A stretch of 39,436 bases of DNA from Dehalococcoidia bacterium (GTDB taxonomy: Bacteria; Chloroflexota; Dehalococcoidia; Lucifugimonadales; UBA1127). A model generated the notes under the pieces. It searched no databases. It saw only the letters and a program-made list of their open reading frames with translations, and had not been told where the DNA came from. The DNA is taken from the NCBI GenBank assembly GCA_029936935.1, contig JAPYRQ010000013.1:1-39436 (forward strand). The letters are read 5' to 3'. A program made the translations under genes and the position numbers. Shown here piece by piece: positions 27,238 through 34,949 of this stretch; within the stretch, counting starts at the first letter, position 1; the number at the start of each line of letters is the position of its first letter.

Positions 27238-27290
27238 TAGGCGACAAGCTCCCACTGTTCGGTTTTTATTGCGTTTGATAGACCGCTCAC
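27200..27290 (-). pseudogene. Start of a small minus-strand gene truncated at the epimerase junction
   Basis: On the minus strand a strong AAGGAG site lies 5 bases before a GTG (27288-27290), followed by codons for MSGLSNAIKTEQWELVAYYL and LVSVARLAT. The helical, tryptophan-containing opening looks like a small unknown protein family. At about 27200 the frame passes into the antisense of the epimerase, so the rest of the gene appears lost at the same junction that removed the epimerase C-terminus. Confidence 0.4.
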
Positions 27291-27777
27291 GACTTCTCCT
27301 TCCTGATCTCCTTGGGGCTGTCCGCCAAGGCTATTGGCTATGTTTGACGCGAAATACCAAGATGGTCATACCGGCCGCCGCCGAGAGTCACAGCAATGCT
27401 GCGACCAGATCCAACCCGCTTCGCCCATCGCCCAGTTCAAATCGAGCGACTAACAATGGCACCAAACCGCCACGCCTACCTTCCTGCGCTGGAATCTGCT
27501 CCAAGCCTGGCCAGCCTGTGCGTCTCTGCCTCGCCCCGCCATTTGTGCCAGATACCTGAAGAAGTACAGGATGTTGAACCCGGCAGATATGACGGTCAAT
27601 GCCCGCTGAATGAGCAAAGCCTCCCCCTGAAAATCCAATACCTTGCTCCCTGGACGCAAACACGTCCGGTTGATTGGGATAGATAGAAAAATAGAATATA
27701 TGTACGGTATAGTCAAGCAGAATATGACATCGGTACGGTGTATACGTAAAGGGAAAAGGGTGTGGGGCGAGGGGTGT
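27291..27777. other. Gene-poor stretch, possible decayed coding remnants
   Basis: No intact gene is convincing in these 487 bases. On the minus strand one frame has a hydrophobic stretch (LIQRALTVISAGFNILYFFR) and a neighbouring frame continues with LVPLLVARFELGDGRSGLDL to a stop near 27390. This could be one small membrane protein broken by a frameshift, but I cannot tie it to a family. The stretch 27676-27770 is AT-rich. Confidence 0.35.
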
Positions 27778-28371
27778 TTAGCGGCTGCGCTTCAGCGCGT
27801 GAAGGAGGCCGTTCAGGGCTGCAAGGGATGCGGGGTGGACCATCGTGCCCTCTTCCAACAGGCGAACAAGATCGCCCTTGAGGAACTCGACGATTGCCTG
27901 GTCAAGGTCGTCCGCGGCCAGCTCACGGACACGGCCTATGTGCGGATAGCGCGAGGCCTTGGAGAGGTCCATCTTGTCGGCCAGGAACACAGCTTTTGCG
28001 ATGGGTCCCATTGTTGCCAGGGCGGTGGTGTGCCAGTAAACGGCCTCCAGGATTTCCTCATCGGTGACGGCCAGGGTGTTGCGGAGTCGACTGGCGCCCA
28101 CAGGGCCGTGGAGTAGCATGGGTTTTTCGACGTCAACGTTGGTGATGGGTATGCCCGTGGCCTGCGCTTCGGCAAGCAGCACAAGATCCGGGTCTGCGCG
28201 GGCGATGTCATGGGCCGCAGCGGCGAAATCGACGCGTACGATGTCCAGCTTGTGGCCTTCGGCAAGCTCCACCGCCAGGACACGAACCCGCTGGATGTGC
28301 TCAACCAGACCCTTCGGCAGGGCATCTAGTGTTGCTTGAAGGTTGGCGGGCAGCTCGTACGTAGTCGTCAA
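27778..28371 (-). CDS. yqeK: HD-domain diadenosine tetraphosphatase, YqeK-like
   Basis: The start is TTG (complement of 28369-28371), two bases after the HIT gene stop, with GAGGG 6 bases upstream. The 197-residue protein has H25 in GLVEHIQRVR, the H54-D55 pair in FAAAAHDIARAD, H88 in LLHGPVGA, H114 in AVYWHTTA and D132 in VFLADKMD. These match the six-ligand HD set of YqeK, which hydrolyses Ap4A symmetrically to ADP using iron. In many genomes YqeK sits beside nadD or rsfS; here it sits after a HIT hydrolase, which acts on the same class of dinucleotides. Confidence 0.85.
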   Translation of the reverse strand: MTTTYELPANLQATLDALPKGLVEHIQRVRVLAVELAEGHKLDIVRVDFAAAAHDIARADPDLVLLAEAQATGIPITNVDVEKPMLLHGPVGASRLRNTLAVTDEEILEAVYWHTTALATMGPIAKAVFLADKMDLSKASRYPHIGRVRELAADDLDQAIVEFLKGDLVRLLEEGTMVHPASLAALNGLLHALKRSR

Positions 28372-28373
28372 CG

Positions 28374-28727
28374 TTATCCCTCTAGCTCAAGGGCGCGACC
28401 GCCCACGACGTGCAGGTGAAGGTGATCAACGGTCTGGCCGGAGTGGGGTCCTTGGTTCACTGCCATCCGATAGCCGCTTTCAAAGATGCCCTCGCGTTTG
28501 GCCATCTCCCTGGCTACAGCCATCAAGTGACCCAGCGTGACATCCATGTCCGGCGATGCATCTGTTGCGTGGATGTAGTGTTGGAGGGGGATGACCAGCA
28601 GGTGCACCGGCGCTATGGGGGCTATGTCCCGGATCACAAAGCAGTGGTCGTCGCGATGCAGTATCTCGCCAGGAATCTCCCCAGCGAGAACGCGGCAGAA
28701 AATACACTCTTTTTGTGTCTGGGCCAT
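28374..28727 (-). CDS. HIT-family nucleotide hydrolase
   Basis: A 117-residue HIT protein of the Hint/HinT type. It begins MAQTQKECIFCRVLAGEIPG, with a C-x2-C pair (C8, C11) common in this group, and ends with the histidine triad H102-L-H104-L-H106 in DHLHLHVVGG. HinT proteins hydrolyse adenosine phosphoramidates and some act on dinucleoside polyphosphates. It is the fourth gene of the minus-strand run lysA-holB-HIT-yqeK and is coupled to yqeK (2-base gap). A 66-base gap separates it from holB. Confidence 0.92.
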   Translation of the reverse strand: MAQTQKECIFCRVLAGEIPGEILHRDDHCFVIRDIAPIAPVHLLVIPLQHYIHATDASPDMDVTLGHLMAVAREMAKREGIFESGYRMAVNQGPHSGQTVDHLHLHVVGGRALELEG

Positions 28728-28793
28728 AAGGCGCTCCTGTGGTTGATAGAAGTATTGTAGCAGTTGGTTCAGCAGTCGTGAATTATTACAACA

Positions 28794-29786
28794 TTACTGT
28801 TGTACGGTGACGCCTTCAATGCGTGGTAACGAAAGCATCAAGGCTTCCAGTGCCAGCCTGGGGTTAATGTTCATGTCCAGGAGTTCCTGGGTGCGAAGGA
28901 TTTCACGGATTGCAGCCAGCAAGGCACCTTTTGTGAGGTCGCTTGTAGGAGAAGCCTGCTCAGCGTCTTCCTCAACGCTGGCTTTCTCCACCAACAGGTC
29001 ACGCCACCATTCGGCCCAGAGGTCCAGGGTCTCACGCATGGCAGTACGTTGTTGGGGCAATAGGCCAGCAAGCTCTGCGGCATAGGCAAACCGCTCTTCC
29101 AACCGGGCCGCAACCGTATCGGTCAGTCGCTCCAACCTGCGGTCTCGCGTCTCCATGATGGAGGAGTCCTGCCACGCCTCCGTCGCCCAGCCGATACACC
29201 CGTTGCTCAGCTTGGCCAGCTCCTGCGCTTCCTTCTCGGACACTTCCCACTTGGTCGTCAGCGCTTCAGCCACCTGCTCAGTGGACAGGGGATGGAGATC
29301 AATGCGCTGACACCGTGAATGGATGGTGGGCAGGATGAGGTCAGGACTGGCGGTCAGCAAGAGCAACAGCAGATGGGGTGGTGGTTCCTCCAGGAGCTTC
29401 AGCAGGGCATTGGCGGCCTCCTCCGACAGGTGTTCCGCGCCCTCGATGATGATGACGCGCGACCTACCTTCAAAGGGGTTCAGATGCGCCTGATGGGCAG
29501 CCTCCCGTATGGCATCGATGCCGATAGCCTTGCGCCCTTCTTCCTCGGCCACACCCAGTAGCTGCAGGTCGGCATGACGTGAGCCATAGACGTGAAGGCA
29601 TTGGGGGCATTCGCCACAAGGGGGAGACGTGCGTTCGCAGTTCACCGCAGCAGCCAGGTCCATGGCCAGAGTCGTCTTGCCTACGTGGGGCGGACCTGTG
29701 ATCAGATAGGCGTGGGCGAGCCTGTCCGACTCGATTGAGCGGTCAAGCAGCCGTACTGCACCTGTGTGTCCAACAACGCGCCACAT
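28794..29786 (-). CDS. holB: DNA polymerase III delta-prime subunit
   Basis: A 330-residue clamp-loader AAA+ subunit. It has Walker A GPPHVGKTTLA (K37), a zinc module with C50, C57, C60 and C63, an NALLKLLEEPP stretch, and the S157-R158-C159 motif that supplies the arginine finger to a neighbouring subunit. The Walker B region VIIIEGAEHL is altered. Delta-prime subunits often do not hydrolyse ATP, although here the P-loop is intact, as in many Gram-positive homologues. DnaX proteins share these motifs but are longer. It starts 5 bases after the lysA stop, so the two genes are co-transcribed. Confidence 0.88.
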   Translation of the reverse strand: MWRVVGHTGAVRLLDRSIESDRLAHAYLITGPPHVGKTTLAMDLAAAVNCERTSPPCGECPQCLHVYGSRHADLQLLGVAEEEGRKAIGIDAIREAAHQAHLNPFEGRSRVIIIEGAEHLSEEAANALLKLLEEPPPHLLLLLLTASPDLILPTIHSRCQRIDLHPLSTEQVAEALTTKWEVSEKEAQELAKLSNGCIGWATEAWQDSSIMETRDRRLERLTDTVAARLEERFAYAAELAGLLPQQRTAMRETLDLWAEWWRDLLVEKASVEEDAEQASPTSDLTKGALLAAIREILRTQELLDMNINPRLALEALMLSLPRIEGVTVQQ

Positions 29787-29791
29787 ATCAG

Positions 29792-31108
29792 TTACCAGAC
29801 ATCGGCGCGCATGAGGTCTTCGGCAGTCTCACGTCGACGGATGACGCGGGAGGCCCCATCCTTCACCAATACAATGGGCGGCCTAGGGTTCTCGTTGTAG
29901 TTGCTGGCCATGGAGGGGCTGTAGGCGCCAGCGGCTGGCATCGCAATGATGTCGCCCACGCTCAATGGCGGCAGTAAAGCTTCTTCCACCAGGATGTCAC
30001 CGGACTCGCAGAACTTGCCTGCCACGGTGTAGGTGGCGGAGGATTCTTCGTTCATACGTGTAGCTACAACGGCTTCGTACTTGGCCTCGTAGAGGGCAGG
30101 CCGGATGTTGTCGCCCATGCCGCCGTCCACAGCCGCGTAGGTGCGGACGCCGGGAATCTCCTTGATGCTCCCAACGGTGTAGAAAGCTACGCCGGCAGGC
30201 CCCACTACGGAGCGACCCGGCTCAACGGACATCCTGGGCATGGGCAGGTTGCGTTGCTCGCAGCCCTGGCGCAGTGCACCGATGATGGCTGCAGCGTATT
30301 CAGCAGGCTTGGGCGGGCGATCATCTCGCAGGTAGGCGATGGCAAACCCACCGCCGGGGCTGAACTCTTGGAGCTCAAAGCCCTCTTCTCGATATTGCGC
30401 TGCGAAATCGAGCACGACTTCTATCGCCTCGATGTACGGTTCGAACTCGAAGATGGGCGAGCCGAGATGGAAATGTAGCCCCTTCAAGTCTAACGCCTTG
30501 CAATCCAGTGCACGACGAACGGCTTCCGCTGCCTGACCGTTGCTGATGTTCAGACCGAACTTGCTGTCCACAAGCCCCGTCGTCGTCTTGGCGTGAGTGT
30601 GCGGATCGATGCCCGGCGTGACGCGTAGCAAGATGGCCTGCTTCATCCCTCGCTCTGTGGCCAGCTTGTTCAGCAGGTCCAACTCCGTGAGGTTGTCCAC
30701 CATGATGTGGCCGATGCCGTAGTCCAGCGCGTCCGAAAGCTCCTGCGCCGACTTGTTATTGCCGTGGAAGGCGATGCCCTCCGGTGGTACGCCAGCGACA
30801 CGGGCTACGGCTAGCTCGCCGCCCGACACCACGTCCAGGCCCAGCCCCTCTTCGGCCATGATTTTGGCCAGCGCGGGGCCGATGTAGGCCTTGGATGCGT
30901 AGTGCACTTCCGTTTCCGGGTGCAGCGACGTGAACGCTTCCAGGAACTCTCGACACTTTGCGCGAAGGGTGTCCTCACACAGGACGTACAGCGGCGTGCC
31001 GTACTCTGCCACCAGGCCCGCGACGTTGCAGCCGCCGATCTCTAGGTGACCTTGCGGCGTCACTTTCGTTGTATCTGGGAATACGTGGGCCAGGGGTGCG
31101 AAGTCCAT
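29792..31108 (-). CDS. lysA: Diaminopimelate decarboxylase
   Basis: A 438-residue fold-type III PLP enzyme making L-lysine from meso-diaminopimelate. It has the PLP lysine K73 in VHYASKAYI, a GGEL motif, HFHLGSPI, the phosphate-binding segment PGGGFAIAY, EPGRSVVGPAG and the C-terminal CESGDILVEE with its catalytic Cys. The CESGD segment separates it from ornithine and arginine decarboxylases of the same fold. The family begins with an N-terminal extension as seen here. It is followed closely by holB and preceded by the small HExxH gene at a gap of 34 bases. Confidence 0.93.
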   Translation of the reverse strand: MDFAPLAHVFPDTTKVTPQGHLEIGGCNVAGLVAEYGTPLYVLCEDTLRAKCREFLEAFTSLHPETEVHYASKAYIGPALAKIMAEEGLGLDVVSGGELAVARVAGVPPEGIAFHGNNKSAQELSDALDYGIGHIMVDNLTELDLLNKLATERGMKQAILLRVTPGIDPHTHAKTTTGLVDSKFGLNISNGQAAEAVRRALDCKALDLKGLHFHLGSPIFEFEPYIEAIEVVLDFAAQYREEGFELQEFSPGGGFAIAYLRDDRPPKPAEYAAAIIGALRQGCEQRNLPMPRMSVEPGRSVVGPAGVAFYTVGSIKEIPGVRTYAAVDGGMGDNIRPALYEAKYEAVVATRMNEESSATYTVAGKFCESGDILVEEALLPPLSVGDIIAMPAAGAYSPSMASNYNENPRPPIVLVKDGASRVIRRRETAEDLMRADVW

Positions 31109-31142
31109 TCAAGTGTCCTTTAGTTCAAGTGATGTATCTATT

Positions 31143-31529
31143 CTACCCTTGCCCGACCACGTCGCGTATTGCTTTGCCTCTATCGTAGGCGGGGACTTCG
31201 TAGTCGTGGGTCTTCGCGCTCTTCAAGTGTGCTGGCCGGTAGTGCCATAGGTAACTCAAAATAAAACGCCACCAACCCATGTCGTTCTGCTGCACTACGT
31301 GGAACAACTCGTGGCCTATGAGGACAGTCCTGCCGGGCGTGCCCTCCGATTTGACGTTCTTCGTCAGGTGCACCGTCTCGTTGATGGTGACGGCGTGTTG
31401 CCCTGTCAGCCCGAACAGCCACCCGAAGAACGACCCTTCCAACACACGGGTGTCATCAAGAACGGCATCGCTGTACCGCTGGCGCAACACCGCCTTGACC
31501 TCGTCGGACACGACTATATGTTTTGCCAT
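31143..31529 (-). CDS. Small HExxH protein, DUF4157-like putative metallopeptidase
   Basis: The start is the ATG complementing 31527-31529 (MAKHIVVSDEVKAVLRQRYS), giving 128 residues, with GGAGG 7 bases upstream. The central motif is LIGHELFHVVQQND, with H73-E74-x-x-H77 as in gluzincin-type metallopeptidases and in the DUF4157 domain (H-E-x-x-H-x-x-Q-Q). There is no signal peptide; WWRFILSYLW is a hydrophobic patch. In other bacteria DUF4157 domains are found in large toxin or injection-system proteins; here the domain is stand-alone at the head of the lysA-holB run. Its ribosome site lies in a leader hairpin. Confidence 0.65.
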   Translation of the reverse strand: MAKHIVVSDEVKAVLRQRYSDAVLDDTRVLEGSFFGWLFGLTGQHAVTINETVHLTKNVKSEGTPGRTVLIGHELFHVVQQNDMGWWRFILSYLWHYRPAHLKSAKTHDYEVPAYDRGKAIRDVVGQG

Positions 31530-31531
31530 AA

Positions 31532-31556
31532 GTGCCCTCCAACATGCTGGAGGCAC
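31532..31556 (-). promoter_or_regulatory. Hairpin occluding the ribosome site of the HExxH gene
   Basis: On the minus strand GTGCCTCCA pairs with TGGAGGGCAC (one bulged base), and the GGAGG in the right arm is the ribosome site of the gene starting at 31529. A CCAACAT stretch further upstream (31604-31610) can pair with ATGTTGG in the hairpin instead, an arrangement that would allow a switch. Confidence 0.5.
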
Positions 31557-31610
31557 ATCCCCCCGGAACCCCTTGCCAGAGGGGAACCCCTCTGGACTCC
31601 CCAATGTTGG
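31557..31610 (-). repeat. Leader-hairpin repeat module, copy 2
   Basis: On the minus strand: CCAACATT, GGGGAGTCCAGAGGGGTTCC, CCTCTGGCAAGGGGTTCCGG, GGGGATGTGCC. It matches 1840-1889 with only a few differences and contains the hairpin CCAGAGGGG/CCCCTCTGG. It lies in the leader of the HExxH gene, co-oriented with it. Confidence 0.75.
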
Positions 31611-31639
31611 CAAGTGACCAGACGCCGGATACATATACC

Positions 31640-31720
31640 TCTTTAGTCCCCTCGCCGGAGCGACACACGGGCTTTAGTCTCCTCGCCGCAGCGATACATG
31701 GATCCAGGGCTTTGCCTTGC
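31640..31720 (-). repeat. Stop-codon hairpin element, copy f, with GACTAAAG modules
   Basis: Read on the minus strand directly after the TAA of the aldo/keto reductase: GCAAGGC-AAA-GCCCTGG, ATCCATG, then TCGCTGCGGCGAGGAGACTA, AAGCCCGTGTG, and a second TCGCTCCGGCGAGGGGACTA unit. Copy g (34868) has the same order of blocks. Confidence 0.75.
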
Positions 31721-32668
31721 TTAGAACATTTCCCGGATTTCAGTCATCTCGTCGTCGGACAGATGCCAACCTGCCGCCTGGGCATTCGCCGTGACTTGCT
31801 CGGGCTTCGTTGCACCTGCGATGACCGATGGCACCACCGGGCTACCCAGCAGCCACGCGAAGGCCAACTCGGCTACGGAATGGCCACGCTCTCCGGCGAA
31901 GCTCTGCAGCTTGCCTAGGAGCGACCAGTTGTCGTCGTTGAAGTACTTGTTGCCCATGTTGGGAGTGCCCGCCAACCGTGTCCCTTCAGGGGGCTCCTCG
32001 CCTTGCTTGTACTTGCCCGTCAGGAAGCCACTGGCCAGGGGGAAGAACGGGATCAAGCTCATGCCGTATCGCTCTGCAGCGGGCACCAGCTCCTTCTCCA
32101 CGTCTCGCACAACAAGGCTGTACTCCGGTTGCACGCAGCAGTAGTTGTAGAGGTTCTGCGACTTTGCCGTCCAGAAGGCCTCAACCATCTGCCACGCGGT
32201 GTAGTTGGAGCAGCCTATGTAACGTACCTTGCCCGAGTGAACCAGGTCATCGAGGGCGCGCATCGTTTCTTCGATGGGCGTATCAGCGTCCCAGCGATGC
32301 ATGTAATAAAGGTCGATGTAATCGGTGTCCAACCGCTTCAGGCTCTTCTCGACTTCCTCCATGATGTGGTGGCGAGTTGCGCCCTTCTGGTTGGGTCCGG
32401 GAGGTGGGCCGCCCATGGCGCCAGCGCCCACCTTGGTGGCGATGATCATCTCGTGGCGGTGTTCTTTGCCCAGCACCTTGCCAATGAACTCTTCGGACTT
32501 GCCTGAACCGTAGGTGTTAGCGCAGTCCAGGAAGTTGATGCCCTCTTCCATTGTCTGGTGAAGCACTTTTTCTGTGGCCTCGAAGTTGATCCTGCCACCG
32601 AAGTTGTTGGTGCCCAGTCCAATAGTCGATATCTCCAGGCCGGTCTGGCCCAGACGACGGTATTCCAT
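31721..32668 (-). CDS. Aldo/keto reductase
   Basis: A 315-residue TIM-barrel oxidoreductase with the complete catalytic tetrad D48 (FLDCANTYG), Y53, K79 (IIATKVG) and H124 (YYMHRWD), and the NADPH-binding end region. The pattern (MEYRRLGQTGLEISTIGLGT) is that of the AKR families 11-14 related to voltage-gated potassium channel beta subunits and YghZ. These enzymes reduce aldehydes and ketones; the natural substrate is unknown. A GGAGGG ribosome site precedes the ATG. Downstream it carries a stop-codon hairpin repeat. It is on the same strand as the extradiol dioxygenase, 101 bases from it. Confidence 0.9.
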   Translation of the reverse strand: MEYRRLGQTGLEISTIGLGTNNFGGRINFEATEKVLHQTMEEGINFLDCANTYGSGKSEEFIGKVLGKEHRHEMIIATKVGAGAMGGPPPGPNQKGATRHHIMEEVEKSLKRLDTDYIDLYYMHRWDADTPIEETMRALDDLVHSGKVRYIGCSNYTAWQMVEAFWTAKSQNLYNYCCVQPEYSLVVRDVEKELVPAAERYGMSLIPFFPLASGFLTGKYKQGEEPPEGTRLAGTPNMGNKYFNDDNWSLLGKLQSFAGERGHSVAELAFAWLLGSPVVPSVIAGATKPEQVTANAQAAGWHLSDDEMTEIREMF

Positions 32669-32700
32669 GAAACCCTCCGGGTGTATTTATTCAGTTAGTA

Positions 32701-32748
32701 TGCCAATCTAAGAGAGCCCTGAAAATTCGCGGCTCTCTCAGATTGGCA
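32701..32748 (-). terminator. Long hairpin between the extradiol dioxygenase and aldo/keto reductase genes
   Basis: An 18-bp stem (32701-32718 with 32731-32748) with one mismatch and a 12-base loop. It lies 21 bases after the dioxygenase stop, in the direction of transcription. No T-run follows, so it may be a 3'-end stabiliser or a Rho-independent-like stop without a tail. Confidence 0.5.
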
Positions 32749-32769
32749 GAGTTATCTAGGTGTTATGGG

Positions 32770-33768
32770 TTAAATCCACTCACCAAAGCCCATCGCGCAA
32801 CCGTTGCCGGCCTCTGTGCGATAGCAGGGCACATAGTCCACCAGGTTCATCGTGGAACCTACGACGGACATGGCACCTGCCAGTGCAATCCAGTTCTTGA
32901 TCTCGGACGTGCCTGCGCGGAACCGCTCATCGGGGTATTCCAGCAGCTTCGTGGTGTCGCCGCTCTTGAGCCCCTCAATGATCTGTTGGTCCATCTCTTC
33001 TTCGATGACCGTGTGGCTCAGTCCGCCGGACGCCATGATGGCAACACGTTTGTTGGTGTCCCAGCTCTGGATCGCTCGACCGATTTCCTGGCCGAACTTG
33101 TAGCAGCGGGCCGCTGTTGGTGCGTTGGGTGGGTAGTAGGTGTTCACCATAACCGGGACGCTGGGAGTGGCCTTGTTGTCCATCAGCCGACGATAGAAGA
33201 AGTAGAACGCGTGGCCGATGTGACCCTCGCTGCGGGAGATTGGAAGCTTGTTGGAACGTGCTACGTCAAACTCGGCCTTGACCATGCTCTCGATGAGGTG
33301 CAGGCCAAGCGCGGCGTCCGTCGGCTGCATGGTACTGCCGCTGGGACGGTTGCCGATTTTCGCATCCGTGAAGGAATACGGTCCAGGGCCAGCGCCTCTT
33401 GGCATGTCCTCAACGGTTTCACCGTGGTAGATTGCAAAGCCAGGCATGTGATCGTCCTGGAACAGCTCATGCTGGTCGTCGCCCAGAATGACGCAAATGT
33501 CAGGGTTGACCTTGTTGTAGGTATCTGAGATGTGGGTGATGGCCGTCTGACATGCATCGAAACGCTTGGAGAACGTATCTTCTCCCAGCTCCTTCGAAAT
33601 GTTTTCTGAAGCGCGAAGCTCCGCCAGTTCACCGTAGTCGTAGGTCTTCCCGTTGTACCAGTGCTCGTTCTGGGTCCGGGATCGGTCGCCATACTCGCGC
33701 CATCGCTCAGGAACCATTTCCAACTGCGGCGCGTGGGATGAAGCCATTCCTAATACTATCTCTGCCAT
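32770..33768 (-). CDS. Class III extradiol ring-cleavage dioxygenase (LigB-like)
   Basis: The start is the ATG complementing 33766-33768, with AGGAGG about 9 bases upstream, giving 332 residues. Family marks are the N-terminal iron ligand H12 (ASSHAPQLE), a second His in VILGDDQHELFQDD, and SGGLSHTVIEEE near the C-terminal part. These are typical of the protocatechuate 4,5-dioxygenase/gallate dioxygenase beta fold. Such enzymes open catechol-type rings meta to the hydroxyls using Fe(II). No small alpha subunit (LigA) is seen next to it, so it may be a single-subunit type. A good promoter is visible upstream. Confidence 0.85.
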   Translation of the reverse strand: MAEIVLGMASSHAPQLEMVPERWREYGDRSRTQNEHWYNGKTYDYGELAELRASENISKELGEDTFSKRFDACQTAITHISDTYNKVNPDICVILGDDQHELFQDDHMPGFAIYHGETVEDMPRGAGPGPYSFTDAKIGNRPSGSTMQPTDAALGLHLIESMVKAEFDVARSNKLPISRSEGHIGHAFYFFYRRLMDNKATPSVPVMVNTYYPPNAPTAARCYKFGQEIGRAIQSWDTNKRVAIMASGGLSHTVIEEEMDQQIIEGLKSGDTTKLLEYPDERFRAGTSEIKNWIALAGAMSVVGSTMNLVDYVPCYRTEAGNGCAMGFGEWI

Positions 33769-33805
33769 GATGGGTCTCCTCCTCACTGGGTTTTCTTTCC
33801 GGGCG

Positions 33806-33834
33806 ATTATATACCCTCACACGCCCTCCGTCAG
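33806..33834 (-). promoter_or_regulatory. Sigma-70-type promoter of the extradiol dioxygenase gene
   Basis: On the minus strand, -35 CTGACG (33834-33829), a 17-base spacer and a perfect -10 TATAAT (33811-33806), about 40 bases before the ATG. A TATAGT (33836-33841) on the plus strand may serve the divergent oxidoreductase, but no -35 matches it. Confidence 0.6.
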
Positions 33835-33883
33835 GTATAGTGTTTCCGCAGACACAATAACTAGCTGAAACAGGAGAAGGACT

Positions 33884-34867
33884 ATGCGAGCCGCCGTAGT
33901 GACAGAGCCGGGAGGCCCGGAGGTATTCAAGGTTGTGGAGCGCCCGGACCCCATACCCGGTCCCGACGAGGTATTGGTGGATGTGAAGGCGTCCGCGTTG
34001 AACAGGGCGGACCTGGCCCAAAGAAGGGGCAATTACCCCGTTCCCGCTGGCGTATCTCAGGACATCCCCGGACTTGAGATGGCTGGTATTGTCATAGGCG
34101 TAGGTGAGCGGGTGACCTCCGTGAAGGAAGGTCAGCGTGTGTTCGGGCTCATCGGCGGTGGCGGCTACGCGACGCGCGTGGTGACCCACGAACGCATGGC
34201 GATGCCCATTCCCGATGGTATAAGCTTTCAGGAGGCGGCGTCCGTCCCGGAGGTGTTCTTCACCGCCTACGATGCCATCTTTACTCACTGCGAACTTGTG
34301 ATGGGCGAGAGTGTGCTCATCCATGCGGCGGGCAGCGGCATCGGCATCGCGGCCATCCAGTTGGCAAAGAGCGCTGGCGCATTCACTTACGCAACGGCAA
34401 GCTCTGCCGAAAAGCTGTCCCGGGCGGCTGCCATCGGTCTGGATGTGGGTATCAACTACAAGACCGACGACTTTGCCGATGTCATCAAGGATCACACGGG
34501 CGGCAAGGGTGTCGACGTTGTTCTCGATGTCATTGGTGCGCCGTACTGGGAGCGCAACCTGAACTCGCTGGCTGTGAAAGGCCGCCTGGTCATCGTTGGC
34601 TCTATGGGTGGCAGCAAGCTCGAAACGGACCTGCGATTGCTCGGCCCCAAGCGACTTCGCGTCCACGGCACAGCGCTACGCAGCAGGCCCATAGAGGAAA
34701 AGGTTGTGCTGACCCAGCAGATCGCCAAACGCGTGGTGCCGCTGCTCGAGAGTGGTGCAATCAAACCCGTGATTGATAGGGTGTTCCCGCTTGAGGAGAC
34801 AGGCGCTGCCCATGCCTATATGGAGGACAATGCCAACTTCGGCAAGATCGTTCTGTCCATGGAGTAG
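33884..34867 (+). CDS. NADPH:quinone oxidoreductase, MDR superfamily (PIG3-like)
   Basis: A 327-residue medium-chain dehydrogenase/reductase. It has a GroES-like N-terminal half (EVLVDVKASALNRADLAQRR, GNYP, GLEMAGIVIGVGE) and a Rossmann nucleotide-binding half with HAAGSGIGIAAIQLAKSAGA. The catalytic-zinc cysteine and histidine of alcohol dehydrogenases are absent, and the ALNRADLAQRRGNYP segment is typical of the TP53I3/PIG3 quinone oxidoreductase group, which uses NADPH. It is divergent from the extradiol dioxygenase, and both may serve aromatic or quinone metabolism. ATG 33884 has CAGGAGAAGG upstream. A stop-codon hairpin repeat follows. Confidence 0.9.
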   Translation: MRAAVVTEPGGPEVFKVVERPDPIPGPDEVLVDVKASALNRADLAQRRGNYPVPAGVSQDIPGLEMAGIVIGVGERVTSVKEGQRVFGLIGGGGYATRVVTHERMAMPIPDGISFQEAASVPEVFFTAYDAIFTHCELVMGESVLIHAAGSGIGIAAIQLAKSAGAFTYATASSAEKLSRAAAIGLDVGINYKTDDFADVIKDHTGGKGVDVVLDVIGAPYWERNLNSLAVKGRLVIVGSMGGSKLETDLRLLGPKRLRVHGTALRSRPIEEKVVLTQQIAKRVVPLLESGAIKPVIDRVFPLEETGAAHAYMEDNANFGKIVLSME

Positions 34868-34949
34868 GCAGGGCCTAGCCCTGCACCCATAAGTCGCTGC
34901 GGCGAGGAGACTGAAGCCGCCTGGCTCTCAAGCCAGTCTCAAACATATG
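34868..34949 (+). repeat. Stop-codon hairpin element, copy g, with GACTGAAG module
   Basis: Directly after the TAG: GCAGGGC-CTA-GCCCTGC, ACCCATAAG, TCGCTGCGGCGAGGAGACTG, AAGCCGC, then the CTGGCT-CTCA-AGCCAG inverted repeat and CATATG. This is the most complete copy in the window. Confidence 0.85.

Noticed and set aside
27237-27777. Possible transposase remnant in the gene-poor stretch
   Set aside because: No DDE or HTH motif, no inverted repeats and no target duplication could be seen, so no mobile element is claimed.
33707-34666. A 319-codon minus-strand frame spanning the divergent promoter region and the quinone oxidoreductase
   Set aside because: It crosses the dioxygenase start region and its promoter and is antisense to a clear MDR protein.
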